A stretch of DNA of 64,000 nucleotides. It comes from Styela clava (lineage: Eukaryota; Chordata; Ascidiacea; Stolidobranchia; Styelidae). Location of the stretch: the NCBI RefSeq assembly GCF_964204865.1, contig NC_135252.1, forward strand, positions 12,049,383 to 12,113,382. The letters run 5' to 3'. A program made the translations under genes and the position numbers. The notes under the pieces were generated by a model, which was not told where the DNA came from, did no database searches, and worked only from the letters and a program-made list of their open reading frames with translations. The first letter of the stretch is position 1. Every line of letters starts with the position of its first letter. Shown piece after piece: positions 14,023 through 27,158 of the stretch.

Positions 14023-16053
14023 ATATACTATTTAAGTTTCAAATTCTTCTTAAAATATGTTGATCTGAAGGATAATATAATCTTACGAAAAAACTGATCA
14101 AGTTCAAACTATGCATGTTGTGAAAATTTTTGTTTGCTTGTTCTTTTTTAAATTTCGCTGTAATTGTCCGGATAATCGTTGCCAAAACGTAGGTACTAAA
14201 CATAGTTTGAGTATTTTGTGATAAATCAGATTAGATATTTCATCGCATACGACAGATGGCATATTTTGTGGAAAAATACATTTCAAAAGAACTTTTCGTG
14301 TTCATTTTTAAACATTTGCCCAGAATTTTTTTTTTGAGAAAATTAACAATAAAAAAATTGGAATATTCTGCTGTGTTTATATATATATATTAATTCAGCC
14401 GGCTGCAATTAGGTCTAACTCGACAGTGCGTCAGTTTATTGATACAAGCAAATAATGACCCAGGGGAACAAAGATTCCTTCCGATTTAGCGACCACAAAC
14501 CTCAATTGCAAGCAACTGTTGAACTCTTGCCTGAAGTCGGAAGACGTCTGTCAACCATACGTCACTGTATTGAAATTCTTCAAAACTGAGGTCGCTCAAT
14601 GCAGTTGAGTTAGAATTCATTGCCTCATTCACCATTTTATCAAATTTGTTTGCAATGATAATAACGTATCAATAGGGACACCAAGTGACGCATTGTCATA
14701 TATTGCATTTTAACTTAACTTGAACGCGCGGGTGGAAACTTAACTAGAACAGGGAGTGAATAATATTGACAGGATTAGAATTGTTCAGTTTGAAGTTTTA
14801 GCTAAACTGTTAAAATTATTAGCTCCTTGAATTTTTGTCGAATATTCTAAAAGCTGCAACACAACTTTGATAATTAGAATTGGATATGAAGTGGACCTGA
14901 TGTATCGTATTGCTAAATTGTTGTTGGATTGTTGATATTGTTGTCGTGAATTTTTCCGCAACTAAAGGACCAACAATCGATTCTGAATTTTCAGTAATTA
15001 AAAATAAACGAAAGGTTTATACCGCTATTAGTTTTTCATATTTCTTCTGAATGTGTTTTGCTGCCTATTTTTAATTCCCAGGTGTAGTTTTGACAATTAA
15101 CTTTCGTGTAATTTTGATTCAATGCAATCGAATGGTAAGATGAAGAGATTTCTGGGGCATAGGTTACTGCTGCAACACGTATGTAATTAAAATTTGTGTC
15201 TTATCTCATTCACTCTGCGTTTTAAATTATGTTTTTAGAATGTGGATGTTAATTCAAAAATATTAGAAGTACTGGATAAATAAATGTAAAGCTTGAAAAT
15301 AATTGAATCTACGTTATATACACTACTGTAATAATGAATTTTTCTTTCTACATCTTCCTCGACAAATAAAGTTTTTCAATGGAACGTTTTCTAATTTCTT
15401 TTGTTGATATTTGTTACATCAAACGAAGTTTGGCTGAGACGTTGTAAGTTAGTAATAAATACATTTGCAAATACGATATGAATACTCTATTTAAAGAGTT
15501 CAATTCCTGTACTATATATAGTGAGATTTGGTGTAAATGAAACAAAGTTGTTGACATACCCAGATGATCTACTGAAGTTATTTCACTGAGATAGAGTAAT
15601 AGAGTGATATATATTTGAATGACATTAATGCAGATATGGGTACACAACTTACAATGCGATTTATTCTGATCTGGCAGCTCAATACAACGAGAAGTGATAT
15701 TAGTCAAAACTTTTTTATTAATCTTCCGACAATTGCACAAATCCCAAATCGGAAAAAAAACACAGCACAACTGAAGAACCGTATGCAAACGTTAAAGGAA
15801 AAACAAGGAAGTATACATGTTAAGTTAAAATCTCAGCTAAATTATCTCAGCAAATGCCGATGCAGATTATATTAAATTTGAAATCAGAAAATATTGTTTT
15901 TGTTGGCAAGTTATGTAATATTGCGGTATATGATTAATATACATTACATATTTATAAATCAAGCTTGATTAAATTGATTTGTATATCATGACACTGTTTT
16001 CCCCGGTAAAGTACAATTCCAAATACGAAATTAGGTAATAAATGATGGTGTCA

Positions 16054-19000
16054 TTAATCCCAGCCGATCTTGTTGTTGAGTCGCTTGTTTTCTGCTTTTA
16101 ACCACGTGATCAAAGGATGGAAATATTTCTCGACAGAATCGACACTCATCTTTGTAGTTCCTGTCAACTCTTTTAAAGCTTGAGGCCACGGCTTGCTGTC
16201 ACCCATTTCAAGCATTTTCCTATGAATGAAAGTTTATATTTTGTTAATGGAAACTGATACCGAATATCCAGAGTTTTGAAAAGTATTCCACAAATTAATA
16301 GAATTCTCAACAGATCTGTAAAAGAATTTTCTATCATGTTGTGCTCCTTTGTGATAGTTGAAATCTTAAATGAGACACATCTATTATAAAATGAAGCTTA
16401 CCTGAATTTTTCTCCTGCGGCCAAAGATCCCGCGAAATCACATTTGAACAAAGGACCTTTGAATTTAGCAAGATCACAGAGAGCTTCGAAAAATTGGAAT
16501 TGCAACACATGACTCACAAAATACCTATAAAATAAAGTAAATTAAATAGTTAAATAAAACACTTAATCCTACAAATCAATGTTTGTGAATTTAAATGTAG
16601 GCCTAATTCGTCTATGAGCACATTCAATGATGCGTGTTTAAAATTATGATTAATTATTTGTCACAACTATTATGGAGATAGTCATACAATCATGTTATAT
16701 TGCTATAAGACCATATATTACCTATTTTATTAACTACCGTTAGGCAAATCTATAGTAGGCTAGAAGTTAAAAAATTATAATTGATGAGCTGTATTGCTTT
16801 CTGAATAAATCGAAGACAGTCCGACAGTCAAATATTGGTTCAAAAATCATGTTATCGTTTCATAAATACACAGAAATTGTGAATAGATGTAAGATTCTCT
16901 ATCAATGTTTTTATCTTCGTTGTTACCTTACCTAACATAAGGTACAAAGTTTGCTATATGATATTTGCATCCCGGATCAAAATCTTGCTCAGTCCGATCA
17001 ACGGGTGGCACTAACCCTTGGTATTGTTTTCTGAAAATTGATTAAAATTTGATAAAATGTTATAAATCAAACCTTGGTATTGATTCCTGAAAATTGATTA
17101 ACATTAGATAAAGTGTTATAAACCAATGCTGAGACGGCACAGTTGTAAATTTCAATTTTTGAACTGCTCCTTATCATTGTAGGTGAAAATTACTGCAAGT
17201 CTGTCTTGTGATACGACTTGTGAAAACTTGAAAATCAATACAATAGGCAGGGTATGGGTCGTGGCGATTTTTTTCACAACAACATTAAGAAGAAGAATGA
17301 TAACAACGACAACAATTTAACACAATGATCCGTAGGTCCATTTCGTGTCCAATAAGTAGTTACGCACAGGCATAGCTACTACAGATTAGAACGATTCGGA
17401 ACTATTAAAAAGTGGGTGAGTATGGATAGTATAACGTATTTTGACCTGGGCAACAAAGGCTAACAAAATTAGGGATTTATCTTACCTATACTGCCACCAC
17501 GCGTCATTAATATTTTCTTGTTTTATCTTTCCACTGTAAACATTCCAATACCATTTTGCCATTGTCAAAGCAAATGGGTAAAAAACGAGTTTTCCAAGAG
17601 CTTTTTTCATTAAGAAATTGATATCACGTTCTAAATGAGAAATTTAAGCGGAAAGTAAAATATTGAAAAAATGAAATATTCTATATTTGAAGAGTTTCTA
17701 TATTCAAAATCTATTTGAGGTATAATGTGGTTAACACAAGCATTGCTTGAATCCGCTATATGAATAATCTGGTGACCGTACATTTGAACCCACGTACATT
17801 TGAACCCATGTGTATATCCGCGGGTTCAATCTATATGCGAGTGCAAAAACCCATGGGTCAGGGTTAGTATGGGTTAAAATATCCGTAAAACAAAACAAAA
17901 AGATTCCATAGGTGCAATAGTATGCAGGTGCAATTGTCGTGGGTTCAAATGTACGTGGGTTCAAATATGGAACCGAATAATCTTATTGGACCATGACCAC
18001 TTGGCGGGCCACGTGAAAGCGGTATTGCACCAATTTATCTTCCTCAGTACATCACTCCAGCTTTGCTGTTTTTGTTATTCTTCTGCAAATCTAGGATTCG
18101 AAATGTTCTTATATTTATTTGTATAATTGTCACTAATTCACTGGATAGCTGCCATGTTTGTGTGTGGATCAAATAGTAGTGGGTGGTAATAGTATAATTA
18201 TAATCAACATGACATTAGTGGGCAGGCTGCAGTTCATATAACTTACTTTTCCGCTCTAATGCCGTTCCCGTACTGTATTTTAAGAGTTTCAGTTTTTCCA
18301 AATGGGTTGGTGAAATCACTGATAATGCAGCGGTATCGCCAATCGCTTCGTGAAAACCATGGTTTGCTCCGGACTTTAAAAAAAGAATTGAAGGCTTGTT
18401 TCTCAAATTACATTGATTTTGTCGGTTATTACAACTCACAGAAACATAATTTTATCTTTCGCATACGGCATACGTGATTATTTCATTAAAAGAATTGGTT
18501 ACCGGTAGAGAACAGAATCCCCCTATCACAGAAGTAATATATCATATGGCGATAGTACCGTATATGAATTGTGTGATTCCTACCTGGAATAATGATGGCT
18601 GATGTCTATTATATGCCAGATAATATTGGCAATGTCCCATCTCATGATGAACAACGTATAAATATTCTCCCGATACCGTGGCGCACATTTTTATCCTAGA
18701 AATACAAATAATAATCAATCATATAGTTTGAAGTAATTTTAACCTATTGTTTTTTTTAATTTAAGACTGTTGTTGATAGATTCTTCAATCACTTAGAAAA
18801 CTGTTATTTACCTGTAAATCATGTTATAAATGGAAATAAATTTGTGTTCGAATTCTGCAGTAAAAGTTCTTATTCATGAACAGTACTTTATTCCGATAGT
18901 ACTACTAACTATCGATTATTAATCCATTCATAGTTGTCCATATGTAATTTATATCAGTGTAATGACTTATTGCATGACTGATATTTATATCAACACTCAA

Positions 19001-22000
19001 TTAGCATAAATGAAAATCGTCCACACGTTCGTCTAATTTCTAGATACAGACCTGACGTCATCTCGCTCCAGATTGTGAGCAGATGCGTAACACACAACAG
19101 ACCTGTTATCTTTCGGTCTGGTAAACATACTGTTCTTCCAAAATTCTGGCGTCATTTTAGGTAACCCTGAAACAAACTTTGAGCTTTATTTCTGAAGAAT
19201 ATATATACTTGTTTTGTGTACTTTGAAAAAGACTAATTAAAAACAAACAACAATTTATTGTTGGGGCGCTGGTGAAGAGGGATAAGTTCGTTTGCCGCCT
19301 TCAATTACTTAATCTAAGGTCTAAATATTTTAAAATACATATGTCGTTTATTCAGTAATGTTTGCAACTCACTAAAGTTCAAGTGGAATCTCCACCCATC
19401 TGTTAGAGGTAGGTGTACAAAAACTCAATATGAAAAGTTTTTATTGGCATCTACAGGCAACGATTACAGGGCAAAAAAATCATTTCAGATCCCACTCTAT
19501 TCAATGATAAACACTGTAAAACAGTGTTATTGTAATCGTATGACTATTTAATATCAAGTAATATTATCTAAAATATTTTTCATGTAACTCTTTGTCGCAC
19601 TATAAACATAAACTTACCAAGTGAACGGTAAAAATGATCTGCCAGGTGGAACATGTCCATAACAGTCATATTTTTATCTTTCATTTCTTTTGTAACGTCA
19701 AATGGTTCAACATCCGCAAATGGGGATAAAATATCGAAAATACCATCCCATTTCATTGCCCACATATCACCTGTATGAATGAAGTTTTTCTAATTTATCA
19801 GTTTCACTGTTACGTTGTCTATGTTACGTTAATTACCAACTGGGATAATCTAGCTTGTAGGAACGGGGGTTCCAAACCTCGTACAAAAACCCCGAACAGC
19901 GGCAGCATATCAAATGAATTGAATAGTCAATTACTGGAAATCCGGAAGGAGAGCGTTGTTTACGTTGGTGCGATTTCGATGGAATCCCAACTACCGAAAC
20001 AATAGCACCTCACCCTACATGACTCTGGCCTGAGCCTTTTCCATTTTTTCGCAGTTTAGCTCTATTATTCTTTCTCTATACAAGTACTACGTTTCTTACT
20101 CCACTGGTTGTTGGAACTGATTCAATAGTTTAACGCTTGAATATATATTCGCATTGAAAAAGCCCAAATAATTATGATGTTACAGAACATTTTATGGTTG
20201 ATATTATAAAACTTATCTTTTTTATCATGTTGAGCAATGAGAAGCAACCAATTGACGTTTTATTTAACGGTCAAATCATCTTAATGGTAGTTTCGACTTG
20301 ACAATCAGTAAAGTTTTCGAATCGTACTTTGCCATTATAAATATTCATGAGTGCTTAAAATATGTCATGTCATATGAATGCCAATGTATATGAAACAACA
20401 TATCTCCCGTCATTTTGGATTCATAAGACTACAATCCTAAATCTTTGCAGCGGTACAAAATACACTTGGGACCTTGTTACAACGTTACTTCTCAATGCCT
20501 GAAGATTTTCACACGATAAAACACAGCGGTCTGTTACGCTAAAATTCAGTTTCACGTTGTTACGTTTCTTGTCGAAACATTGTGAGATCATTTAGAAAGT
20601 CATTACATTAGTAACATGAAATGTGAATTATTTATTGCAATTCTAATGGTATTTGAATGTATGAATTCCCACCTAAAAGATGTGCAGGTATTGGTTTGTC
20701 CAAAGCAACCCGATCTCCGTATTTCTGGTGAAGTTTGTATCTTACATAAGCATGAACTTCTTTGTAAATTGGTTCCAGCTTTTTCCATAAATCATCGATA
20801 TCTTTTTCAAAATCTGGGTCTTCATACTGATGTCTTCGATATTCCCCAACATCGTGGTATCCTGAAGTTGGAAAAAATATCAACGCTCGATAATATGGAC
20901 ATATAGGCCGAATGACTAATATATATGGCCACCGCAATGTGAGCAAAATTTTAGCTAAATGCTGAAAAAAAAATTCACCGATATCTTATGAAATTGAGTG
21001 TGCGAATTGTAAAAAACAGCAAAATTTGAGGTGAAGAATCAAAATTAACTAAAAATGACTTCGTTCATATCTAAGCACTAAAAATTAGAAAGTGATTAGT
21101 CGAATTGATATGAACCGTTTTCCGTTTTTTGGGGGGAAGAAATCAAGAAATCTCCGCGTTCAATAAAAAACGTCAAAGTGTGCATGAACAGTATACTATG
21201 TGTTAAGTTATTTCTTATCCATGAGCTATCTATCGTTTGCTACCAGATTCCTATGATGTTATCACAAATTGATATTTTTTTTGTAATATAAAAAAAAATA
21301 ACACATTCAAAAATAAAACCCTCGCTCGATCAGAAATCGAGTTTTAGTTATGTTATCGATTCGCAAATTTCTAAATCAAATAGTTCGTCACAAAAAAATG
21401 AATACGTCAACCATGACCGCTTCAACATTTAAAATTGCCAAAACCAAATCCCCTGTGGCCACATTATCATACCATGTTCTCGTGCTCCTTTGTTCGATAC
21501 CTCCATTGCCGCGATCCAATCTTTCCTAATCTTGGGACCAATAGCGTCACGCCATCCCTTCCATGCCCAACGAAGCTCACTGAAAAAATAAATAATGAGA
21601 AATATCATTTGTTGAGCCATCTGACACCGGGCTTGGCTCAAGTTATAAACTGAGCTGTTTGAGCCTATGAACAACCTATTGATTTAATTATAGAGCCCCA
21701 GGTCTCGAAGGTGATTCAAATTTAGACGAGTCTTTTAGTCACAAACTTCATATAGAATTTTTTAGGAATCGTCGTAGATTTTACAAACAGTCCATTTGTA
21801 ACGATTGGAAAATTTACAAATCCGAGTCAAACGTCTCGGTGGCATTTTAATATCGCCATATACAGTATAACACTTATCCCGGAGACACCAACGACGCCAG
21901 TTCTGTTGTTAGTTTATTGCATGAAATATACTTACTCATAATCGCGAGAAGTTTCCATAAGTTTGATAAGTCCAGGTTCAAAATGGTAACACTTCCCAGA

Positions 22001-25000
22001 CGTACTGTTACAAACTTCCGCTTTGCTGTATATTTCACTTATTTTGCTTTCAAGATTCACTTCTTTTCTAAAAATAAATATTAGTTTTTGTAAAAAAGTT
22101 CTTTCTGAATTAGATAATGTTTTACAAACAAAATGGCATAAGTATAGGTGATTGTTACAAAATTGGAGAAATAAATTTGTAGAATGAGCAAGAGTGCAAT
22201 TTTGAGAAATGACATGTAAGAAAATAATATAAAATTAACTAATTCAAACGAAGAGTAATATTGAAAATTCTATAGATTCCAAAATAGATCAATTTTATTT
22301 TTCAAAATTGCAAGACTTACTTATTCAAATAGGGTTCCATCAAGGCATCTGTATCAGTCACAAATCGCAACATTCTTTTTTGTTCGTAATTTAAACCATT
22401 TGTACTAAATTTATCGGCTTCTAATCTACGCTTCTTCGCCCAAGCCGACATTTCCAAAGACGACTGAAACAATGTTTAAAAAAAATTAAATTTTGCTATA
22501 TATATATTAAACTACCATTGTCAGTGAGTACAAAACGGTATTTGCTGCCTCACTGTTTTGACATGCGCATATAAATGGTTATTTCCACTAGATGATATGA
22601 TGAATATCTGAATGCAAAAATACAGAAAACCTCATGAAATCATTTTCTTTTTATGAATATCGTCATTTATGACACCGTCTCCAGAATCTATATAAAACTA
22701 ATCATGTAATACAATTCATTGCTTACCTTCTTAGCAATTTCAATATTATAAGAAGTTAGGTTTGTTTCTTTAATCCACTCCGTTAACCCACTTTTTTTTC
22801 TCCATTCACTGAGCTCTTTCTGATACGTTTTCAAAAACTTGGAAACCTCGGCCGCGTCTAAAATGAATAATCAAAATAAAAGTTCCGTACAAATAATTCT
22901 CACGCAGTCGTAATTTTTCTGACAAAGTATTTAAGTAAACACAAATGTGTGCAACATTGTAGTATTATTAAAACCGACCCAAATTACACCCGACCCGAAT
23001 CTATTCATTTTTGTACTATCTGCGTCACAGTGTTTGATTCGTGATGTAATCCAATTTCTATCTAAAACATTATATATATTAAATGGAGTTTGATGAATTA
23101 CTGGTTCCCCGCTATTCTTTAATTAACAATTATATGTTTTTGGTTTACGTGAAGCGTTTGTTGTTGGAAAAATAGATTAGCATTATGCAAAATTGAGAAT
23201 TTTCCATTCGTCGAAATTCATGTATTATTAATGTATATCGTCCTAGAGGGCGTCCATCTTTATTTTTCATCGCCAAAACTACAAGACGAATAGCAGATCC
23301 TAATAAGTGTAAGCCAAGCATGGCTCACTTTAGGACATTCCATTCATTCGAGGCCCATGTATGACGAACAGTTTTAATTTAACGCCGAATAATTTAATTA
23401 AATTGGACGGAAGAAACCATTGGAATTTAAACTGATTTCACAAATAAACGGAGCAGAAAATTTGTTATTTTCCTATATTTAATGAAATTTGCGGATTGTT
23501 ATGAAGCAAAACTAGGTGAAATCTAAAATATGCATATATGCTTGATATGCGCAATATCATTATATATTATCTGAAAGCAAAGGCACTATTTTAATTGAAG
23601 CTGCAGGCAACAACTGGAGTGGTAAAACCTACGTCAATATTGATATAAAAATAATAATAAGATTTGATATTGCCCGAATAAAATTCATAAAATAAAATAT
23701 GCGTGTTGGTGTTTAGATTCTATGAATGTGCTTCATATTTAATTTTTACAACAAACATATGCTTACGCACAGAAACATAGACAGTAATCACGACTAGTAG
23801 TTTTTTTCGTTACTGTATTTTTAATAATTAATCATTGAATAAACTATACCGCACAATGCATAAAATGCAAAGCTCAATTGCCAATTGCCCTGAAAAACAA
23901 AATCCAGGCCATTTGGAACATATTCTAGAACAAGGTGGTCCAAGGTTGTCGGCTCCTCGGCCACAAAATTATTTTTGCATTGTTCGCGGGCCACAATAGT
24001 GCCAAGAATAGGTAAACAGTGCAATACAAAACAAACACTTTTATTGTGCAAACATAATTATCAGGCATAGCCATTCTAGGCTAATAGAATCCGCATTCAA
24101 TATTTAGTTTTCTCTGATTCCTATATTGTTAGCATATATTCCCGACCAAAAAGTTAGATAGCCAGATAACAATTCAGACTGCCAAGCACATCATTCAAAT
24201 TTCAATTTCGCTAGTTGCCTCAGCTAGCCTTAACACTATTTAATTCAGTGACATTAGTGATGACAGTATGTCAAAAGATTTTTTTGAATAATTTTATGAC
24301 GAAACAACACGAAATGCGATTTTTTGATTACTCTCCGAATGTGACGCGGGCCACAGATAATGAAGCGGCGGGCCACATGTGGCCCGCGGGCCTGGGTTTG
24401 GACCACCCTGTTCTAGAACATAACTGTTGTACAAGTCTTTCTAGATTACTGAAAGGTTTTGATACAATCATACACTAACAGAAGTTCAAGTGTTAAACGA
24501 ATTTTCTCTATTTACTGCGAAGGTATAATTTCAATAAATTTTCGCACGCAATACGTTTAGTCAAATACATCCACACTGAAATCAAAATCAAAATTTTTTT
24601 CTTCGTTAAATCTCATATTACAAAATGCATCCAACGAACTTGTAATCTATATTGTTGTAACAAAGATCATTCTCATTAAAATTTAAAACAAATAAGTAGG
24701 GTAACCCAGCTTGATAAGTACTGGCTGTCTGGCTTCTGACAAAAAAACTTTTTACGATCGAAAATGAAATAAATGAGTCGCATTATCATTTCAAGATACA
24801 TATTGGCCAAAAAACTTTATCATGCAAAAATTATACAATTTTTTGTAAGCTTGTATAATTCTGGTGGGAAATTACAATCATTCGTTATAATCTACCCCCA
24901 ACATAAAATATGTGTGAACTAGAATAAACATGCGATTTCATATAGTTTTGCGACGGCGATGAGTATCTCGACGACTGAGAGTAATAGATCATCTGTTTGT

Positions 25001-26218
25001 AATTCTATATTATCGGTGTCGGATTGTTTCAAGACCGGTATCTTTTACATACGAGTAAAGCCAGGACTGTGACAAATAATTTTCTTTTTTGGTGTTTTAT
25101 TGATTATCGGAAATAAACTGCTGCTTCTATCTATAATGTATAGATCTGCATTCGTTTTGTTGACTCTCGAAATTACTCATATGAATAAATTACACATTTA
25201 AAAATTTTCTGACGTATTTTCGAAACTTGACTATGTCCACAACATTCAAATTGAAAAATTATTCAATTGATACGAATATTCCAGCACTACTCAAAAAACA
25301 ATGGTTATTCTTTACTGGGATGAGCGTCAGTTCTTGCATATTTTTAATATATGTATAGTATTATATATTTGCTTCATATGTGTACATATATGTTCAGTTT
25401 GTATACAACTGTATAGTATTGTTAATAACAAATCGTAAAAATTCCATTGGACTTTTTACTCACTGGACTTTTTTCTATCTATATTATCCACAATGTCGAT
25501 TTCAAAGTGAGCCAAAATTTGATCCAGTAAGCTTTCGTCGGAATCTGTAAAAATTATAATGAGCATAACGATAATACTATTTAAAACATTTATGTTATAA
25601 AAAGTTAATATAGTTACCATAATAAGCAATGTATATTCCTATATTATAAGTTGAAATAAAATATTGCGTCAACTCGAAATGTTCGATAGTTCGAAGAATT
25701 GTATATATATGATAGCAATATTTTATTCAGTGACATTGAATCAAATCATTAGAAATTTTGTTGTGCATCGTGTACCGAAATATAGTCGCAAATCGGTTAT
25801 ATTTGCGATATTACTCTCGCTTTTTAGAATTGAACGATTTCCCCATTTTTATGAATATTTTTCCAGCATTTTCAGTATATAAAAACTGTCGCTTACCGGA
25901 AAACATTTCTTCTTCCGACTCTTCAGCTGGGTGATCATGTTCTTTAAATCTTTCCGTGTTGTCGTATTTGCCGTCTTGCTTTGCGTGACTGTTTTGGTCT
26001 TCCATGATTGAATCTCGGAGCCAATCAAGAAGCTCATCTGATTCTGACCTTTGAAAATCGTCGTTTTGATAACTTCGTTGGCTGTCAATGAAACTTTTCA
26101 ATACATCCTGCCTTTCCAGGTCTGCTTCATCGGCTTCAAACCCATCTCTGAAGCGTTCCGCGCTTACCAAACTGCAGAAAAATGCTATCAACACCGCCAA
26201 TACATACAGTTTCAGCAT
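16054..26218 (-). CDS. ACE: secreted single-domain angiotensin-converting enzyme (peptidyl-dipeptidase A, M2 family)
   Basis: Zinc dipeptidyl carboxypeptidase that removes C-terminal dipeptides from peptides outside the cell. Fifteen exons: 26218-25897, 25544-25464, 22857-22727, 22463-22321, 22067-21936, 21579-21473, 20861-20673, 19770-19618, 19166-19052, 18695-18584, 18373-18247, 17630-17486, 17030-16932, 16524-16402, 16219-16054. They sum to 2145 nt (714 aa). Visible features: signal peptide ([20 protein letters not shown]), acidic extension to about residue 134, then the M2 domain with HEMGH at 475-479, third zinc ligand E504 in GFHEAIGD, and the K/H/Y substrate and chloride residues in FDPGCKYHI...VPYVRYF. 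The protein stops right after the KIGWD end of the catalytic domain. No membrane anchor follows, so it should be soluble, like insect and leech ACEs. The start is chosen for the signal peptide; an in-frame ATG lies upstream at 26290. Odd residues: Met374 where Gln is usual (MWAQ) and Tyr446 where His is usual (VCHASA). Confidence 0.93.
16933..17120 (-). repeat. tandem duplication of an ACE 3' splice site
   Basis: The acceptor of ACE exon 13 (CAATTTTCAG, exon edge 17030) and the first bases of the exon (AATACCAAGG) are repeated 56 bp upstream in transcript orientation (second CAG, exon edge 17086). The copies differ by a few bases. Because 56 is not a multiple of three, use of the upstream acceptor would shift the frame; the 17030 acceptor keeps it. 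Confidence 0.75.
17771..17975 (+). mobile_element. MITE-like repeat with TTTGAACCCA termini, copy 1
   Basis: About 200 bp in ACE intron 11. The left end reads GGTGACCGTACATTTGAACC and the right end carries the inverted GGGTTCAAATGTACGTGGGT motif. An inverted relative lies at 29958-30120, sharing the core (TGCACCTGCATACTATTGCA in one orientation). Short ORFs over it are repeat-derived. I cannot assign the superfamily. Confidence 0.6.
23931..24410. mobile_element. non-autonomous hAT-type element (480 bp) in ACE intron 2
   Basis: Terminal inverted repeats CAAGGTGGTCCAA and TTGGACCACCCTG are flanked by a perfect 8-bp target duplication TTCTAGAA (23923-23930 and 24411-24418), the hAT signature. 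GC-rich subterminal motifs (GCGGGCCACA, GGGCCACATGTGGCCCGCGG) flank an AT-rich core. It has no transposase ORF. A truncated relative lies at 37873-38278. Confidence 0.88.
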
Positions 26219-26503
26219 GGTCTTCCCCCCGTTGCGATATTCGTCTTTTCGACTGTGATTACCACTTCTCCATTCTACCATCTCATCCACAAGCTCTCTG
26301 AAGTTCTTCGACTCTCAAGTCTTAATTTTACAATGTTGTACACGATATATTTATATATTGAATATGTTATAGCTTTAAAGATTATAAAAATAAACTTTTG
26401 AGACAATATACTCAAAAAACAGACGACGAACGAAAAAAAAGTGTCTTCCATAACTTGCGAAAAATGAGTTACAACAAGACGTATTTTCTCTTATTGAACA
26501 CAT

Positions 26504-27154
26504 CGCCGGATGAGAACAGAACAGGCCTAGGTCACAATTTTGAGTTTTGAGAAAAACGCAAAAAACAATTTGGAATTTTTTTATTTTCGAATTTCTAGAT
26601 ATTCACACTGAGTAAAGTCCTGAGCTCTGGTTATTTTAATGTGGATGAGAATATTATTGTAATCAATATTTTTTGGCACTTCAGCTTCAATTCCTTCTTG
26701 CTTTTTTACCCCCATAAGAAACTTTGGCCCATTCTGTTCTCAACAACTTCTGAAATTTTTTGTATGGGATGCAAGGTAAAACAAGGTGACTTAGGCCTAA
26801 GTTGCACTGAACAAATTTTTAGGGATGTAAGTTTCGGACATTTCATTTCTGATGTTCATGCCCATCATATTGGAACTGAGGACTATCTTTTTTCAATATT
26901 TTGGGGTTTTGAGCCATGCTCTACAAGGTGGTGGTCTTGAAATCCTGAATTTCTCAATAATAAAAATTTTAGCTGGACTTAGGCCCATTCTGTTCTTAAA
27001 TATTTTAGGCCTAAGTCCAGCTAAAATTTTTATTATTGAGAAATTCAGGATTTCAAGACCACCACCTTGTAGAGCATGGCTCAAAACCTCGAAATATTGA
27101 AAAAAGTCAATTTTCCAAAAATGTGACTTAGGCCCCTTCTGTTCTCATCCGGCG
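26504..27154. mobile_element. fold-back/MITE element with a 99-bp hairpin
   Basis: The outer inverted repeats begin CGCCGGATGAGAACAGAA on the left and end TTCTGTTCTCATCCGGCG on the right, about 34 bp each, with an ACAT direct repeat on both flanks (26500-26503, 27155-27158). Inside, 26887-26985 and 27008-27106 are inverted copies with two visible mismatches and a 22-nt loop. The motif GGCCCATTCTGTTCT recurs several times within it. No transposase is encoded. It sits about 290 bp upstream of the ACE start codon. Confidence 0.85.
26887..27106. repeat. long near-perfect hairpin
   Basis: Two 99-nt arms separated by 22 nt differ only at two positions near the outer end (TTTTGGGG against TTTCGAGG). 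The high identity suggests a recent origin or ongoing gene conversion. Transcription on either strand would give a long double-stranded RNA stem. Confidence 0.9.
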
Positions 27155-27158
27155 ACAT

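Larger units (their letters stand above)
3848..16053. other. long intergenic region, no supported gene
   Basis: About 12 kb of AT-rich DNA with many stop codons in all frames. ORFs of 60-125 codons occur on both strands but lack splice context, family motifs or matching neighbours. GC-richer patches lie at about 9930-10500 and 12230-12420. A TA microsatellite lies near 14002-14022. The right part (about 15.9-16.05 kb) should contain the 3' UTR of the ACE gene. Confidence 0.5.

Noticed and set aside
17731..17964. 77-codon minus-strand ORF
   Set aside because: Lies entirely within the TTTGAACCCA repeat.
26641..27100. Overlapping ORFs on both strands with near-identical peptides
   Set aside because: They are produced by the 99-bp inverted repeat of the fold-back element, not by genes.
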